NCBI GenBank assembly: GCA_947039485.1
Contig: CAMQZC010000021.1
Coordinates: forward strand, 1-44,246
Direction: 5' to 3'
Origin: an uncultured Verrucomicrobiales bacterium
Lineage (GTDB): Bacteria; Verrucomicrobiota; Verrucomicrobiia; Verrucomicrobiales; Akkermansiaceae
Length of the DNA: 44,246 bases
The notes beneath the pieces are model-generated. The model worked only from the letters and a program-made list of their open reading frames with translations. It was not told the origin of the DNA and made no database searches. The position numbers were made by a program, and so were the translations under genes. How positions within the stretch are numbered: the first letter of the stretch is position 1; every line of letters begins with the position of its first letter. Below, piece after piece: positions 15,696 to 24,462 of the stretch.

Positions 15696-16274
15696 TTAAG
15701 CGCGTTGGCTTGGCTCGCGCTCGCCTGCAGTGCTGCCGGGGCGTGTCATGAAGGGGGCTCCTCCGGTGGGGGCTTTCTCGGTGAAGGGGACACCGGGGAG
15801 TTCGGTGGGCTTGCCTTCCAATGGGAAGTCCTTGTGCATGGGATGGTAGGGGTACTCGTCCCACATGAGGATGCGGCGCAGGTCAGGGTGTCCTTCGTAG
15901 ATGATGCCCATCATGTCGTATTGTTCGCGCTCCAGCCAGTTAGCTGCACGCCAGAGGCTGACGACGGAGGCTACCTTGGGGTTTTCCTCGCTGAGGGGGA
16001 CACGCACGAGCATGTTGACGCCTGTTTCAGCTTGGGTGAGGGTGTAGTTGCTCTCAAAGCGGGGCTCTTGGCCGAGGTTGTCGACGGAGGAGACGCAGAG
16101 CAGCATGTCAAAGCCGCAGGCTTCCTTGGCGTAGCGCATGAGCTCATAAAAGTCCTCTGCTGGGACGGTGAGGGTGTAGTCTCCGCGGAATTCATTGCTG
16201 CTGGCACTAGCTGTGTGCTGGCAGAGTTTCTCGGCGGCGGCTGCTTGGAGCTCGATGAGGGTTGGGGCAGGCAT
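15696..16274 (-). CDS. nuoC: NADH-quinone oxidoreductase subunit C
   Basis: Peripheral-arm subunit of respiratory complex I (30-kDa subunit), 192 residues. The family signature is clear: WLEREQYDMMGIIYEGHPDLRRIL near residue 112, then DEYPYHPMHKDFP. The first half holds the alpha/beta fold with LLCVSSVDNLG. It begins 8 bp after nuoB. NuoC docks NuoD and NuoB near the quinone cavity. No nuoD follows: the next gene is an RNase III-like protein and then a terminator, so the other subunits must be encoded elsewhere. The C-terminal 25 residues are low-complexity. Confidence 0.93.
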   Translation of the reverse strand: MPAPTLIELQAAAAEKLCQHTASASSNEFRGDYTLTVPAEDFYELMRYAKEACGFDMLLCVSSVDNLGQEPRFESNYTLTQAETGVNMLVRVPLSEENPKVASVVSLWRAANWLEREQYDMMGIIYEGHPDLRRILMWDEYPYHPMHKDFPLEGKPTELPGVPFTEKAPTGGAPFMTRPGSTAGEREPSQRA

Positions 16275-16282
16275 GGTCGATG

Positions 16283-16885
16283 TTAGTCGAGGTTGAGAGA
16301 GGTTGGGAGGCTGTCAGCTTGGCTGGCGACGCGGGGTTCATGCTCCTTAAAGAATCCGTCAAGGGGTTTGCCCGTGGTGGTAATCTTCTTTTGCAGGGTC
16401 ATGAGGCCATCAATGATGGCTTCGGGGCGTGGGGGGCAGCCTGAGATGTAGACGTCGATGGGGATGAGCTTGTCGATGCCTTGGAGGACGGAGTAGGTGC
16501 GGAACATGCCACCTGTGCAGGCGCAGGCGCCTGCTGCGATAGCCCACTTGGGCTCGGGCATCTGATCCCAGATGCGGCGTACCATGAGTGCCATTTTGTA
16601 GGTGATTGTGCCGCAGATGAACATGCAGTCAGCCTGACGGGGCGCAAAGCGGTTGACCTCAGCGCCAAAGCGGGAGATGTCGTAGCGTGAGCAGGCCGTG
16701 GCCATGAATTCAATAGCGCAGCAGGAGGTGCCCATAGGCATGGGCCAGAGGGAGCTTTTGTGAACCCAATTTACGGCTGCTTCTACGGTTGTGAAAAAGA
16801 ATCCGCCGTCGGCATCGGGGTCGATCAGGTAGTTTTGCTCGAGTTGTTCAAGGTTGTCGCTGGCCATAATGGTAATAGCGCGCAT
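16283..16885 (-). CDS. nuoB: NADH-quinone oxidoreductase subunit B
   Basis: Carries the terminal iron-sulphur cluster N2 of complex I, which passes electrons to quinone. In the 200 residues the four ligands are visible: the adjacent pair C55-C56 (GTSCCAIEF), C121 (GACACTGG) and C150 (SGCPPRPE), with the same spacings as in the E. coli subunit. The C-terminal 30 residues exceed the core. The start at 16885 or the ATG at 16867 (MASDN) are both possible; no SD sequence decides. It is followed at 8 bp by nuoC. nuoA is not upstream; that position is taken by an ABC exporter gene. Confidence 0.93.
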   Translation of the reverse strand: MRAITIMASDNLEQLEQNYLIDPDADGGFFFTTVEAAVNWVHKSSLWPMPMGTSCCAIEFMATACSRYDISRFGAEVNRFAPRQADCMFICGTITYKMALMVRRIWDQMPEPKWAIAAGACACTGGMFRTYSVLQGIDKLIPIDVYISGCPPRPEAIIDGLMTLQKKITTTGKPLDGFFKEHEPRVASQADSLPTSLNLD

Positions 16886-16944
16886 GGTTGATGCGCTGCG
16901 TGTAGGATACCTGAATTTGGGCGTGATGCAAGCCTAATTTCACC

Positions 16945-18096
16945 TCACTTGAGCACGCGTCCTATTTCTCTCATGCTGGCGCAGAGGATGGGGATGGATG
17001 AAATGAGGACGCAGACGAGTAGCGAGGCGCCGATGAGCTCGATTTCTGGCATGATTTCTTGGAGGCTAAGGCGGTGATGCCCGAGCTTGAAGAATTGCTC
17101 AAGGACGAGTTGCTGCGCCTCCATAAAGGCGTAGATGGCTGCTACAAAAGAGAGGCTCACCAAGATGATATTCTCGATGATAAAGCTGCCTACGAGCATG
17201 AGGGGGTGGATGCCAAAGCTTTTCATCAGGGTGTAGATATATTCGTTTTGGCGGTACTCCATACCGGCTAGAGCGGTGAGGAGGATGCCTGCGATGCCCG
17301 CGATGCCGAGACAGAAGATAGCACGCGCTTGTCCTTGATTGTTGAGGATGAGATTCATGTACTTAAGCAGCTCTAGGGCGGAGACGATGGGGGCTTGGCT
17401 CTGCTCAAGTTGGGTGTAGGTCTTTAGGTAGTTGCTCAGCTCTTGGAGTCGCTCTACGTTGAGTGCATCATCGGGCCTGAGGCTGAGACAGACGGAGAGA
17501 CTGTTGCTCATGTTGTCCATGCTGTTTGGTACCGCGTAGTTCTTGATTGTCTCGGGGCTACAGATGATGCCTCGGGATCGCATGAGCCGCATGAGGGGGT
17601 GCTGGGCTGGTAGGTAGCGGGCGTGGACGTTGACGCTGTTGCCTTTAATGCTCACGCTGCGGAGTCCGTCGCTATAGGCTTTCTTATCGCTGTAGAGGAG
17701 GGTGGGCTCGCCGTTGGTGAGGAGGGGGTAGATCTGGGGGCTGCGGTTGAAGTCGTAGCTCATGATGGGGATGCTGCTGCCGCTGCTGTCGCGTGCGTAG
17801 CCGACGGGGCGCAGGGCGAGGGAGTCGACCTGAAGTAGCTTCTCGATTTTCTTAGCGCTGGGGAAGCTGATGGGCTTGTCGCTATAGATGGAGACGTAGA
17901 CGCTGTCGACGCCGCGTTGGTGGAGTTTCTCTTTGACAACTTTGCCGGTGATAACGTAGCTACCAAGGAAGCAGAGGGCACAGAGGGAGAGGAAAAAGAC
18001 GACCATGACGCGCGCAAGGGGGCTCGAAAGACGAGATCCCCAGCGGTGTAGTGTGTCTTTAGCGAGGTAAAGGATGGTCAAAATCAATGATCTCAT
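16945..18096 (-). CDS. FtsX/MacB-like ABC transporter permease
   Basis: Inner-membrane subunit of 383 residues with MacB-type topology: one N-terminal membrane helix (about residues 30-50), a periplasmic domain of about 190 residues, then three helices (AIFCLGIAGIAGILLTALAG, LMLVGSFIIENIILVSLSFV and LIGASLLVCVLISSIPIL). This is the fold of mechanotransmitting exporters that act on periplasmic or membrane-held substrates. The ATG at 18096 overlaps the end of the ATPase gene by 38 bp; upstream in-frame codons give a low-complexity Ser/Thr stretch and were rejected. It forms an operon with the ATPase and adaptor genes. The substrate is unknown. Confidence 0.8.
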   Translation of the reverse strand: MRSLILTILYLAKDTLHRWGSRLSSPLARVMVVFFLSLCALCFLGSYVITGKVVKEKLHQRGVDSVYVSIYSDKPISFPSAKKIEKLLQVDSLALRPVGYARDSSGSSIPIMSYDFNRSPQIYPLLTNGEPTLLYSDKKAYSDGLRSVSIKGNSVNVHARYLPAQHPLMRLMRSRGIICSPETIKNYAVPNSMDNMSNSLSVCLSLRPDDALNVERLQELSNYLKTYTQLEQSQAPIVSALELLKYMNLILNNQGQARAIFCLGIAGIAGILLTALAGMEYRQNEYIYTLMKSFGIHPLMLVGSFIIENIILVSLSFVAAIYAFMEAQQLVLEQFFKLGHHRLSLQEIMPEIELIGASLLVCVLISSIPILCASMREIGRVLK

Positions 18097-18691
18097 GGGC
18101 AAGGTCGAAGAGGCGTTGGTCGTGGGTACTGATGATGCAGATTCGCTCGGCGAAGTTCTGCGCGATATATTGATGGATGATGCGCGTGTTGCCATCATCG
18201 AGCCCTGATGTGGGTTCGTCGAGCAGGATGATGGGGGAGTGCTTCATGAGAGTGCGCGCGAGGGCGGCGCGCTGGGCTTGTCCGCCTGAGAGGCTATCCG
18301 CGCGGCGGCGGCGCAGCTCTTGGAGGCCAAGTGCGCTGAGGAGTGTTTCCATACGGGGCTTCCATTCCTTGCCCGGTATCATCGCGATCTCTGCGGAGAG
18401 GTGGAGGTTGCGCTCAATGCTAAGCAGGGGCAGTAGGTTGATGCCTTGGAACATGTAGCCTACATCGCGACGTAGGTACTGGCGGGAGCCAATTTTGTTG
18501 CGAGTGGGGCTTTGGATATCGCCGCTCTTGATACTGAGGTAGCCTGCAAGTATCTTGAGGAGGGTCGTTTTACCTGAGCCTGAGTAGCCTTTGAGTACGG
18601 TGATGCCTTTGCTGAAATCGTGATTAAAGTTCTCAAGCACAGGCTGACCGCGCTCGTAGGCAAAGTCAATTTTGCGGCATCGCAGGATCAT
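18059..18691 (-). CDS. ABC transporter ATP-binding protein (MacB/LolD type)
   Basis: Cytoplasmic ATPase of 210 residues powering the adjacent permease. Walker A GYSGSGKTT is at residues 35-43, the Q-loop MFQG at 80-83, the signature LSGGQ at 134-138, Walker B IILLDE at 154-159, and STHDQR holds the H-loop. The size and sequence style fit the LolD/MacB/FtsE family rather than importers. Its ATG overlaps the adaptor stop as ATGA, and its end overlaps the permease start, so all three subunits are translationally coupled. Confidence 0.92.
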   Translation of the reverse strand: MILRCRKIDFAYERGQPVLENFNHDFSKGITVLKGYSGSGKTTLLKILAGYLSIKSGDIQSPTRNKIGSRQYLRRDVGYMFQGINLLPLLSIERNLHLSAEIAMIPGKEWKPRMETLLSALGLQELRRRRADSLSGGQAQRAALARTLMKHSPIILLDEPTSGLDDGNTRIIHQYIAQNFAERICIISTHDQRLFDLAHEIIDFDHPLPR

Positions 18692-19710
18692 AGCTGGCTC
18701 TTGGTGGCGGGGATGAGGATGATGTCCTTCTCTGTCTCGATGAGGATGTGGTGCTCGGGGTGCGTTTTGCGGATGAGCTCGGTCCAGTCGGAGCAGTCCT
18801 CCGCGAGAGGGTTGGTGGAGAGGCTCGCTTTGCTCAGGATGAGCGTGGGCTCTTCGCAGTTGTAGTAGAGTTTGGCTCGGGCGCTGGTGCCGATCATGGA
18901 GAAGGCACGCTCCTTGTCCTTGTCCTCAACGCGGAAGGAATAGATGAGGGTGCTGTCATTACTCGATTGCTCGACACGACGGTGGGCGAAGCTGCCGCGC
19001 AGAACCTTGCCTGCTGGTAGATCGATGACAGCTGTGAATCGCTCTGCTGGGAGTTGGGAGAGTGCGGCACTACTGATGTTGAGAGCTATATAAAAGGAGG
19101 AGTCGTCGCAGGCCGTGGCAAATTGCTGCGTGGGGACAAACTCAAAGGGCTGGCTGAGGTCGCGGGGGATGGGGAAGTGGTATTGCAGGCGTCCATCAAA
19201 GGGCATGCGCAAGATGCGCTTCTCCTCCATAGCTTTGATGGCTTTTTGCTTCTTGATAGAGACGCGGTCGTACTCCATACGTTTGAGCTTGATGCGCTCA
19301 TTGATATCATCAAGGGCTACTTTTTTGTCGGTTTGCGGCTCTTTCTCAGGGGCGTAGCTGCGCTCCTGCGTGCTGAGCTTGCTGTAGAAGAGTAGCTCGC
19401 TGCGTGAGCTCTCAAGTTCACGGACTTGATCCATGATTTGGATTTTTTCCGTGGCGATTTCAAACTCGCTATCCTCCTTGGCTTCTACGATGTCCTCGGC
19501 GTTGAGCTTGGCGATGATGCTGCCTTTGCTGACGCGCGCGCTGGGTGGGAGTAGCTCGGTGATTTCTCCTTTCTCAGCAATGTTGATGAGGCTGATTTGC
19601 TCAGGGATGATTTTCGCTGGGAATTTACCAACATAAGCATTGACGTCAGCGGCCTGCGCTGTGGTGGTCAGTGCGCAGTACAGGCTGATCATGATAGGGT
19701 GCAATCGCAT
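18688..19710 (-). CDS. Periplasmic adaptor (HlyD/MacA-like membrane fusion protein)
   Basis: Secreted protein of 340 residues with a signal peptide (MRLHPIMISLYCALTTTAQA, then ADVNAYVG). After it come a half-lipoyl-like segment (IAEKGEITELLPPSARVSKGSIIAKLN), a charged helical hairpin of about 110 residues rich in E, K and R (coiled coil), the returning half (ILRMPFDGRLQYHFPIP), and a beta-rich domain. This is the domain order of adaptors that link an inner-membrane ABC exporter to the outer membrane. The start was chosen at the signal peptide; a longer frame from 19764 was rejected. First gene of the three-gene exporter operon; no outer-membrane channel gene is nearby. Confidence 0.75.
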   Translation of the reverse strand: MRLHPIMISLYCALTTTAQAADVNAYVGKFPAKIIPEQISLINIAEKGEITELLPPSARVSKGSIIAKLNAEDIVEAKEDSEFEIATEKIQIMDQVRELESSRSELLFYSKLSTQERSYAPEKEPQTDKKVALDDINERIKLKRMEYDRVSIKKQKAIKAMEEKRILRMPFDGRLQYHFPIPRDLSQPFEFVPTQQFATACDDSSFYIALNISSAALSQLPAERFTAVIDLPAGKVLRGSFAHRRVEQSSNDSTLIYSFRVEDKDKERAFSMIGTSARAKLYYNCEEPTLILSKASLSTNPLAEDCSDWTELIRKTHPEHHILIETEKDIILIPATKSQL

Positions 19711-19781
19711 GATGCTGCCAGTATCTATTATATAGGGGAATAAGTCAAGCCGCGACATCGTCACTACGATGGACTAATGCA

Positions 19782-19811
19782 AAATAAAGAAACCCCTCTA
19801 CCCAGAGGGGT
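19782..19811 (-). terminator. Intrinsic terminator of the Sel1-like gene
   Basis: On the minus strand ACCCCTCT-GGGT-AGAGGGGT is followed by TTCTTTATTTT. It lies 33 bp after the stop codon and separates this gene from the exporter operon. Confidence 0.85.
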
Positions 19812-19844
19812 AGGGGGGCTTCGCTCGCTATTATAATAGGGGAG

Positions 19845-20369
19845 TTATTTTGTGGGGGTGTTAGCGCAGGGTTTGGCTGGTGCGTCGCAGGGCTTGTCAG
19901 TGCATTCCTTGACAGGAGCGGCGCAGGGCTTTGCGGCGCATTCCTTAGCCATTTGTGCATACTTTGCAGCCATCTCAGGGTTTTTCTCTACACCGCGACC
20001 TTGTGCGTAGATTTGGGAGAGGGCGCGGCATGCACCCACGTGACCCGAATCAGCAGCAGCGGTGAGCTTGGGGAGAGCGTGGCTGTACATCTTTTTAGCC
20101 ATGTCAGGGTTAGCCTTGGTGGTGGGGGTGCCTGTGTCGGTGAGGTAGGCGATTGTGTATTGGGCGAGGGGGTTGCCATTGGCAGCCTCGAGGGTGACGG
20201 TGTCAATATTGAGCCATTCTTGACCGCAGGCTTGAACCTTGTCATCACTCATAGATGGGGTACAAGTGGGAGTGGGAGTGCAGTTAGGGCTGGCTGTGGA
20301 GGGGCAGGTACTAGCCATAGAGGGCAAAGCAGCTGCAATAACGCTTAAGATGAATACTGTTGTTTTCAT
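19845..20369 (-). CDS. Secreted Cys-rich Sel1-like repeat protein
   Basis: A 174-residue protein. A signal peptide (MKTTVFILSVIAAALPSMA) is followed by a Cys/Pro/Thr-rich stretch (CPSTASPNCTPTPTCTPS), then two Sel1-like (TPR-family) helical repeats: LEAANGNPLAQYTIAYLTDTG and AAADSGHVGACRALSQIYAQG, the latter continuing into a further partial repeat. The tail is again Cys-rich, with KECxxKPCxAP-type units. Sel1 repeats bind partner proteins; the cysteine pattern suggests disulphides or metal binding in the periplasm. It is transcribed away from the tRNA-Thr/tuf unit, and the 21-bp repeat array lies between them. The specific role is unknown. Confidence 0.72.
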   Translation of the reverse strand: MKTTVFILSVIAAALPSMASTCPSTASPNCTPTPTCTPSMSDDKVQACGQEWLNIDTVTLEAANGNPLAQYTIAYLTDTGTPTTKANPDMAKKMYSHALPKLTAAADSGHVGACRALSQIYAQGRGVEKNPEMAAKYAQMAKECAAKPCAAPVKECTDKPCDAPAKPCANTPTK

Positions 20370-20437
20370 ATTGCTAATCTACGGCTAACAAAGTAGATAG
20401 GCAATCTAACTCTCTAATTGATTTAGAATTTCCAGCA

Positions 20438-20605
20438 TGAGATATAGGTAGAATAGTGCAAATAATGGATGAAATTGTATGAAATATAGATAGAAGGGCA
20501 CAAGTGATGGGTGGAAATGCGCGAAAAATTGATTAAATCCACCGAATTATAGATAAAAATGGACAAATAATAGATAAAATTGCATGAATTAAGAAATTAT
20601 AGTTG
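20438..20605. repeat. Eight degenerate 21-bp tandem repeats upstream of the tRNA-Thr/tuf promoter
   Basis: Units begin at 20438, 20459, 20480, 20501, 20522, 20543, 20564 and 20585, with approximate consensus YRAAWWATAGATRAAAWTGCA. Within the unit, A3, A7 and A15 are kept in all eight copies; T8, G10, T12 and A16 in seven; G19 in six. The copies at 20459 and 20564 match at 22 of 25 positions when extended by 4 bp. The last unit runs into the -35 box. Twenty-one bp is two helical turns, so each unit presents the same face. Stops in every plus frame argue against coding. The function is unknown; an activator-binding or curved-DNA element is the likely reading. Confidence 0.75.
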
Positions 20606-20631
20606 ACGGATGATGTAATCTTGTGTAGAAT
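20603..20631 (+). promoter_or_regulatory. Promoter of the tRNA-Thr/tuf unit
   Basis: TTGACG (20603-20608), a 17-bp spacer and TAGAAT (20626-20631). The predicted start near 20638 is 39 bp before the tRNA. This is one of the best sigma70-type matches in the window, as expected for a tRNA and EF-Tu unit. Confidence 0.8.
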
Positions 20632-20676
20632 CCACTTGCTTCTATGTCCCCGAAGTGGGGATCAGCCGGAGTCAAT

Positions 20677-20748
<72 letters not shown>

Positions 20749-20796
20749 TCGACTCAAGCAAGAATTAGCAGCTAAATCAAACGCATATAAAACCAT

Positions 20797-21978
<1,182 letters not shown>

Positions 21979-22022
21979 GCCAAAAAACTCACAAGGGTTA
22001 ATTCCAAACGGATGATGCCCCT

Positions 22023-22066
22023 GGTCAGGGGGGAGCCTGCTTCATAGCAGGTGACCCCCACAGACC
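22023..22066 (+). ncRNA. Long stem between tuf and tRNA-Trp
   Basis: GGTC/GACC, then GGGGG/CCCCC, a GA/GA internal pair, and GCCTGC/GCAGGT around a TTCATA loop. It is followed by an A-run, not a T-run, so it is not a classical plus-strand terminator. Protection of the tuf mRNA 3' end or a processing site in the tuf-tRNA transcript is the likely role (inference). Confidence 0.6.
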
Positions 22067-22086
22067 AAAAAAAAGAAAAGGTACAA

Positions 22087-22159
22087 AGGGTAATAGCTCA
22101 GTTGGTAGAGCAGCGGTCTCCAAAACCGCGTGTCGGGAGTTCGAGTCTCTCTTACCCTG
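22087..22159 (+). tRNA. trnW: tRNA-Trp (anticodon CCA)
   Basis: Acceptor stem AGGGTAA/TTACCCT (22087-22093 with 22152-22158) and discriminator G. The anticodon stem GCGGT/ACCGC holds the loop CTCCAAA, giving anticodon CCA. It is 73 nt and CCA is not encoded at the 3' end. It lies between tuf and secE. A 15-bp A/T-rich inverted repeat (A8-G-A4-GG before, CC-T3-C-T8 after) flanks it and would extend the precursor acceptor stem. Confidence 0.95.
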
Positions 22160-22221
22160 TAACCTTTCTTTTTTTTGTCTCCTGATATCACCCTTAATAA
22201 AGCCACACTTCATACGCCGTT

Positions 22222-22449
22222 ATGTTTCGCAAATTTTCACAATTTATCTCCGATACCAAAGGGGAGCTCAAGAAGTGCTCATGGCCTTGGTCGAGTGACC
22301 CCAAGATTAAGGGTTTCAAAAAATATCGGGAACTCTCTAACTCTACCATCGTTGTCCTCATCGCGATGATTCTCCTAGGCGCTTATGTTGCCTTCTTTGA
22401 TTTTGTCCTTTCCACAGTTGTGACTTGGACAATCACCCAGCTTTCCTGA
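22222..22449 (+). CDS. secE: Preprotein translocase subunit SecE
   Basis: Small clamp subunit of the SecYEG channel, 75 residues with a single C-terminal membrane helix (about residues 43-65), as in most non-enteric bacteria. The amphipathic segment before it (SDTKGELKKCSWPWS) is the typical SecE motif. It is followed at 54 bp by nusG, the usual pair. No SD sequence. Confidence 0.92.
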   Translation: MFRKFSQFISDTKGELKKCSWPWSSDPKIKGFKKYRELSNSTIVVLIAMILLGAYVAFFDFVLSTVVTWTITQLS

Positions 22450-22503
22450 GTCTCTGCGTCTTTCGAGACTTTCCTTTTTTACTCACCTTTGACGCTAATT
22501 AAT

Positions 22504-23136
22504 ATGTCCCGCCCCTACGAACGCAAAACCGCTATCACGCGTAGCACTCTCCCTGGCGAAGACCAGTGGTATGTCCTTCACGTTCTCTCCAATAAGGAGC
22601 GTCGTGCAGTTGAGGGTCTTACGCGCCTATTCACCGAGGACGAGGAACTGCGTGCCCTTTGGCACAAATGCCTCGTGCCTACAGAAAAGGTCGAAGACCT
22701 GCGCAACGGTAAAAAATACATCGTTGAGCGCAAGCTCTACCCTGGCTATGTCTACCTCAACTTTGAGCTCCGTCGCCCCGATGGCTCCCTCAATAACGAT
22801 GCTTGGTACAAGATTCAAGCCGTAGATGGCGTGATTAGCTTTGCCTGCGGACGCAGCAAAGAGCCAGTCCCCATGTCCACCAAGGACGTCACCGAATTTC
22901 TCTCAGAGGTTGCTCGCCGCAGTGGCGTTGCTCGCCCTAAGATTTGCTTCAATGTTAACGACATCGTATCCGTGCTCGATGGCCCATTCCAAGGTCAGCG
23001 TGGTAAGGTCACACTCGCTGATCCTGCTACAGGTAAGCTGCGTGTAGATGTGAGCATCTTTGGTCGCGATACCCCGGTGGATCTCGATTACTCCCAAGTC
23101 CAAGTTGTCCCTGATGACGAGCTTGAGCAAGACTAA
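22504..23136 (+). CDS. nusG: Transcription termination/antitermination factor NusG
   Basis: Binds RNA polymerase and, through its KOW domain, Rho or ribosomal protein S10. It is 210 residues from the ATG at 22504; a TTG at 22489 would add 5 residues and is less likely. The NGN domain begins at QWYVLHVLSNKERRA (about residue 21), about 20 residues later than in most NusG proteins, followed by LYPGYVYL. The KOW domain is DIVSVLDGPFQGQRGKV. The N-terminal extension (RPYERKTAITRS) is basic. Upstream of rplK as in most bacteria. Confidence 0.93.
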   Translation: MSRPYERKTAITRSTLPGEDQWYVLHVLSNKERRAVEGLTRLFTEDEELRALWHKCLVPTEKVEDLRNGKKYIVERKLYPGYVYLNFELRRPDGSLNNDAWYKIQAVDGVISFACGRSKEPVPMSTKDVTEFLSEVARRSGVARPKICFNVNDIVSVLDGPFQGQRGKVTLADPATGKLRVDVSIFGRDTPVDLDYSQVQVVPDDELEQD

Positions 23137-23164
23137 AACACGAGCGTAAGCTTAACAACAATTT

Positions 23165-23202
23165 CCCGCGGAGAGGGGTCGCTAGACAGCAACTCCCCCG
23201 CT
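23165..23202 (+). promoter_or_regulatory. Candidate ribosomal protein L1 binding site upstream of rplK
   Basis: GCGG (23169-23172) and CCGC form the base of a stem that continues with GGGG/CCC and a loop containing TCGCTAGACAGCAA. L1 represses the rplK-rplA mRNA in many bacteria by binding such a leader. The match is by position and shape only. Confidence 0.3.
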
Positions 23203-23221
23203 ACAAAACAAAAACACAACC

Positions 23222-23650
23222 ATGGCAAAAGAAGTAGTTAAAGTAATTAAACTGCAGATTCAGGCTGGTGCAGCGAATCCATCGCCCCCAGTCGGTCCAG
23301 CACTCGGTCAAGCCGGTGTGAACATCATGGGCTTCTGCAAGGAGTTCAACGCAGCAACGCAAAAGCAAGCTGGTGATGTCCTCCCCTGCGTGATCACCGT
23401 CTACAAGGACAAGTCCTTCGACTTCATCACAAAGCAGCCCCCTGCATCCAACCTCCTCAAGAAGGCAGCAAACATCAAGGCTGGTTCCGCCGAACCAAAC
23501 AAGACCAAAGTTGCTAAAATCACGATGGAACAGCTGATGGAAGTCGTCAGCATCAAGATGCCCGACCTCAATACCAATGACCCCGAAGCAGCAGCCCGCA
23601 TCATCGCAGGCCAAGCACGCCAAATGGGCATCGAGATTGAAGGCGTATAA
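23222..23650 (+). CDS. rplK: 50S ribosomal protein L11
   Basis: Component of the GTPase-associated centre of the 50S subunit; 142 residues, the family length. The N-terminal domain has [24 protein letters not shown]; the C-terminal rRNA-binding domain ends in [18 protein letters not shown]. It opens the L11-L1-L10-L12 ribosomal run. The leader is A-rich (CAAAAACACAACC) without SD. Confidence 0.97.
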   Translation: MAKEVVKVIKLQIQAGAANPSPPVGPALGQAGVNIMGFCKEFNAATQKQAGDVLPCVITVYKDKSFDFITKQPPASNLLKKAANIKAGSAEPNKTKVAKITMEQLMEVVSIKMPDLNTNDPEAAARIIAGQARQMGIEIEGV

Positions 23651-23737
23651 CTGCGATTTGCTTTTTAACGCATCGCAACAAATAAAACCTTCCGCAGGAG
23701 GGAATTCAAAACAAACCCGAACGAACTGCATACACAT

Positions 23738-24436
23738 ATGTCTACAAAACGCTCCAAGCGCTACAATGACGCAGTAAAGCTCGTGCCAACTGGCAAGAGC
23801 AGCACTGTCGAAGAGGCCGTGGAACTCATGAAGAGCTTCCCCGCCCCTAAGTTTGACCCTACGGTCACTATCTCATTCCACCTCACCGTGGATCCTCGTA
23901 AGTCCGACCAAATGGTTCGTGGCTCCGTCGCACTGCCACACGGCACCGGTAAGAACGTCCGCGTTATCGTCTTCGCCAAGGGTGAAGCCGCTGCCGCTGC
24001 CGTAGCTGCTGGCGCTGAAAAGGTAGGTCTCGAAGACCTCATCAAAGAAATCCAAGGTGGGTTCCTCGCCTTTGATAGCGCAATTGCTACTCCAGACGCC
24101 ATGGCTGAAGTTCGCAAGATTGCCCGTGTTCTTGGACCTCGCGGCTTGATGCCAAATCCAAAGACTGGTACAGTAACTGAAGATACAGCCAAGGCTGTGC
24201 GTGAAGTGAAAGCAGGTCGCGTCGATTTCAAAGTTGACCGCAACGCTAACATCTCCGCCGCAGTGGGCAAGCTCTCCTTTGATAGCGATAAGCTCATGGA
24301 GAACGCTCGCGCACTCATCTCCTCCGTTGTTAAGGCTCGCCCAGCCGCTGCTAAAGGTGCTTACATCTCTGCTGCGACTATCGCTTGCTCAATGAATCCT
24401 GGTCTTCCCCTCAGCACGACGGAAATCACCAAGTAA
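23738..24436 (+). CDS. rplA: 50S ribosomal protein L1
   Basis: L1-stalk protein binding 23S rRNA near the E site and usually a translational repressor of its own operon; 232 residues. Motifs: KRSKRYNDAVKL at the start, FDPTVTISFHLTVDPRKSDQMVRG, the family signature VLGPRGLMPNPKTGTV near residue 133, and GRVDFKVDRNANISAAVGKLSF. It lies 87 bp after rplK; the gap holds a small hairpin (CCTTCC-GCA-GGAGGG, 23690-23704) burying an SD-like AGGAGG about 35 nt before the ATG. Confidence 0.97.
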   Translation: MSTKRSKRYNDAVKLVPTGKSSTVEEAVELMKSFPAPKFDPTVTISFHLTVDPRKSDQMVRGSVALPHGTGKNVRVIVFAKGEAAAAAVAAGAEKVGLEDLIKEIQGGFLAFDSAIATPDAMAEVRKIARVLGPRGLMPNPKTGTVTEDTAKAVREVKAGRVDFKVDRNANISAAVGKLSFDSDKLMENARALISSVVKARPAAAKGAYISAATIACSMNPGLPLSTTEITK

Positions 24437-24462
24437 ACATTTAGTCATAGAATAACGAAGAT

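Larger units (their letters stand above)
20370..20676. other. Divergent region between the Sel1-like gene and tRNA-Thr
   Basis: These 307 bp hold the tandem 21-bp repeat array (20438-20605), the tRNA-Thr/tuf promoter (20603-20631), and a short transcribed leader with a CCCC-GAAGT-GGGG hairpin (20648-20660). I could not find a convincing promoter for the Sel1-like gene in 20370-20437. Confidence 0.7.

Noticed and set aside
15637..15864. N-terminal extension of the RNase III-like protein
   Set aside because: The extra 76 residues are Arg/His/Pro-rich and lie antisense-free but out of frame within nuoC; domain similarity begins only at the ATG at 15636.
19727..19748. Promoter of the ABC exporter operon
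   Set aside because: A minus-strand TATAAT and TTGACT are both present but only 10 bp apart, too close to work together.
20438..20605. The 21-bp repeats as a coding heptapeptide repeat
   Set aside because: Twenty-one bp equals seven codons, but stops occur in all plus-strand frames, and the conserved columns do not follow a codon pattern.
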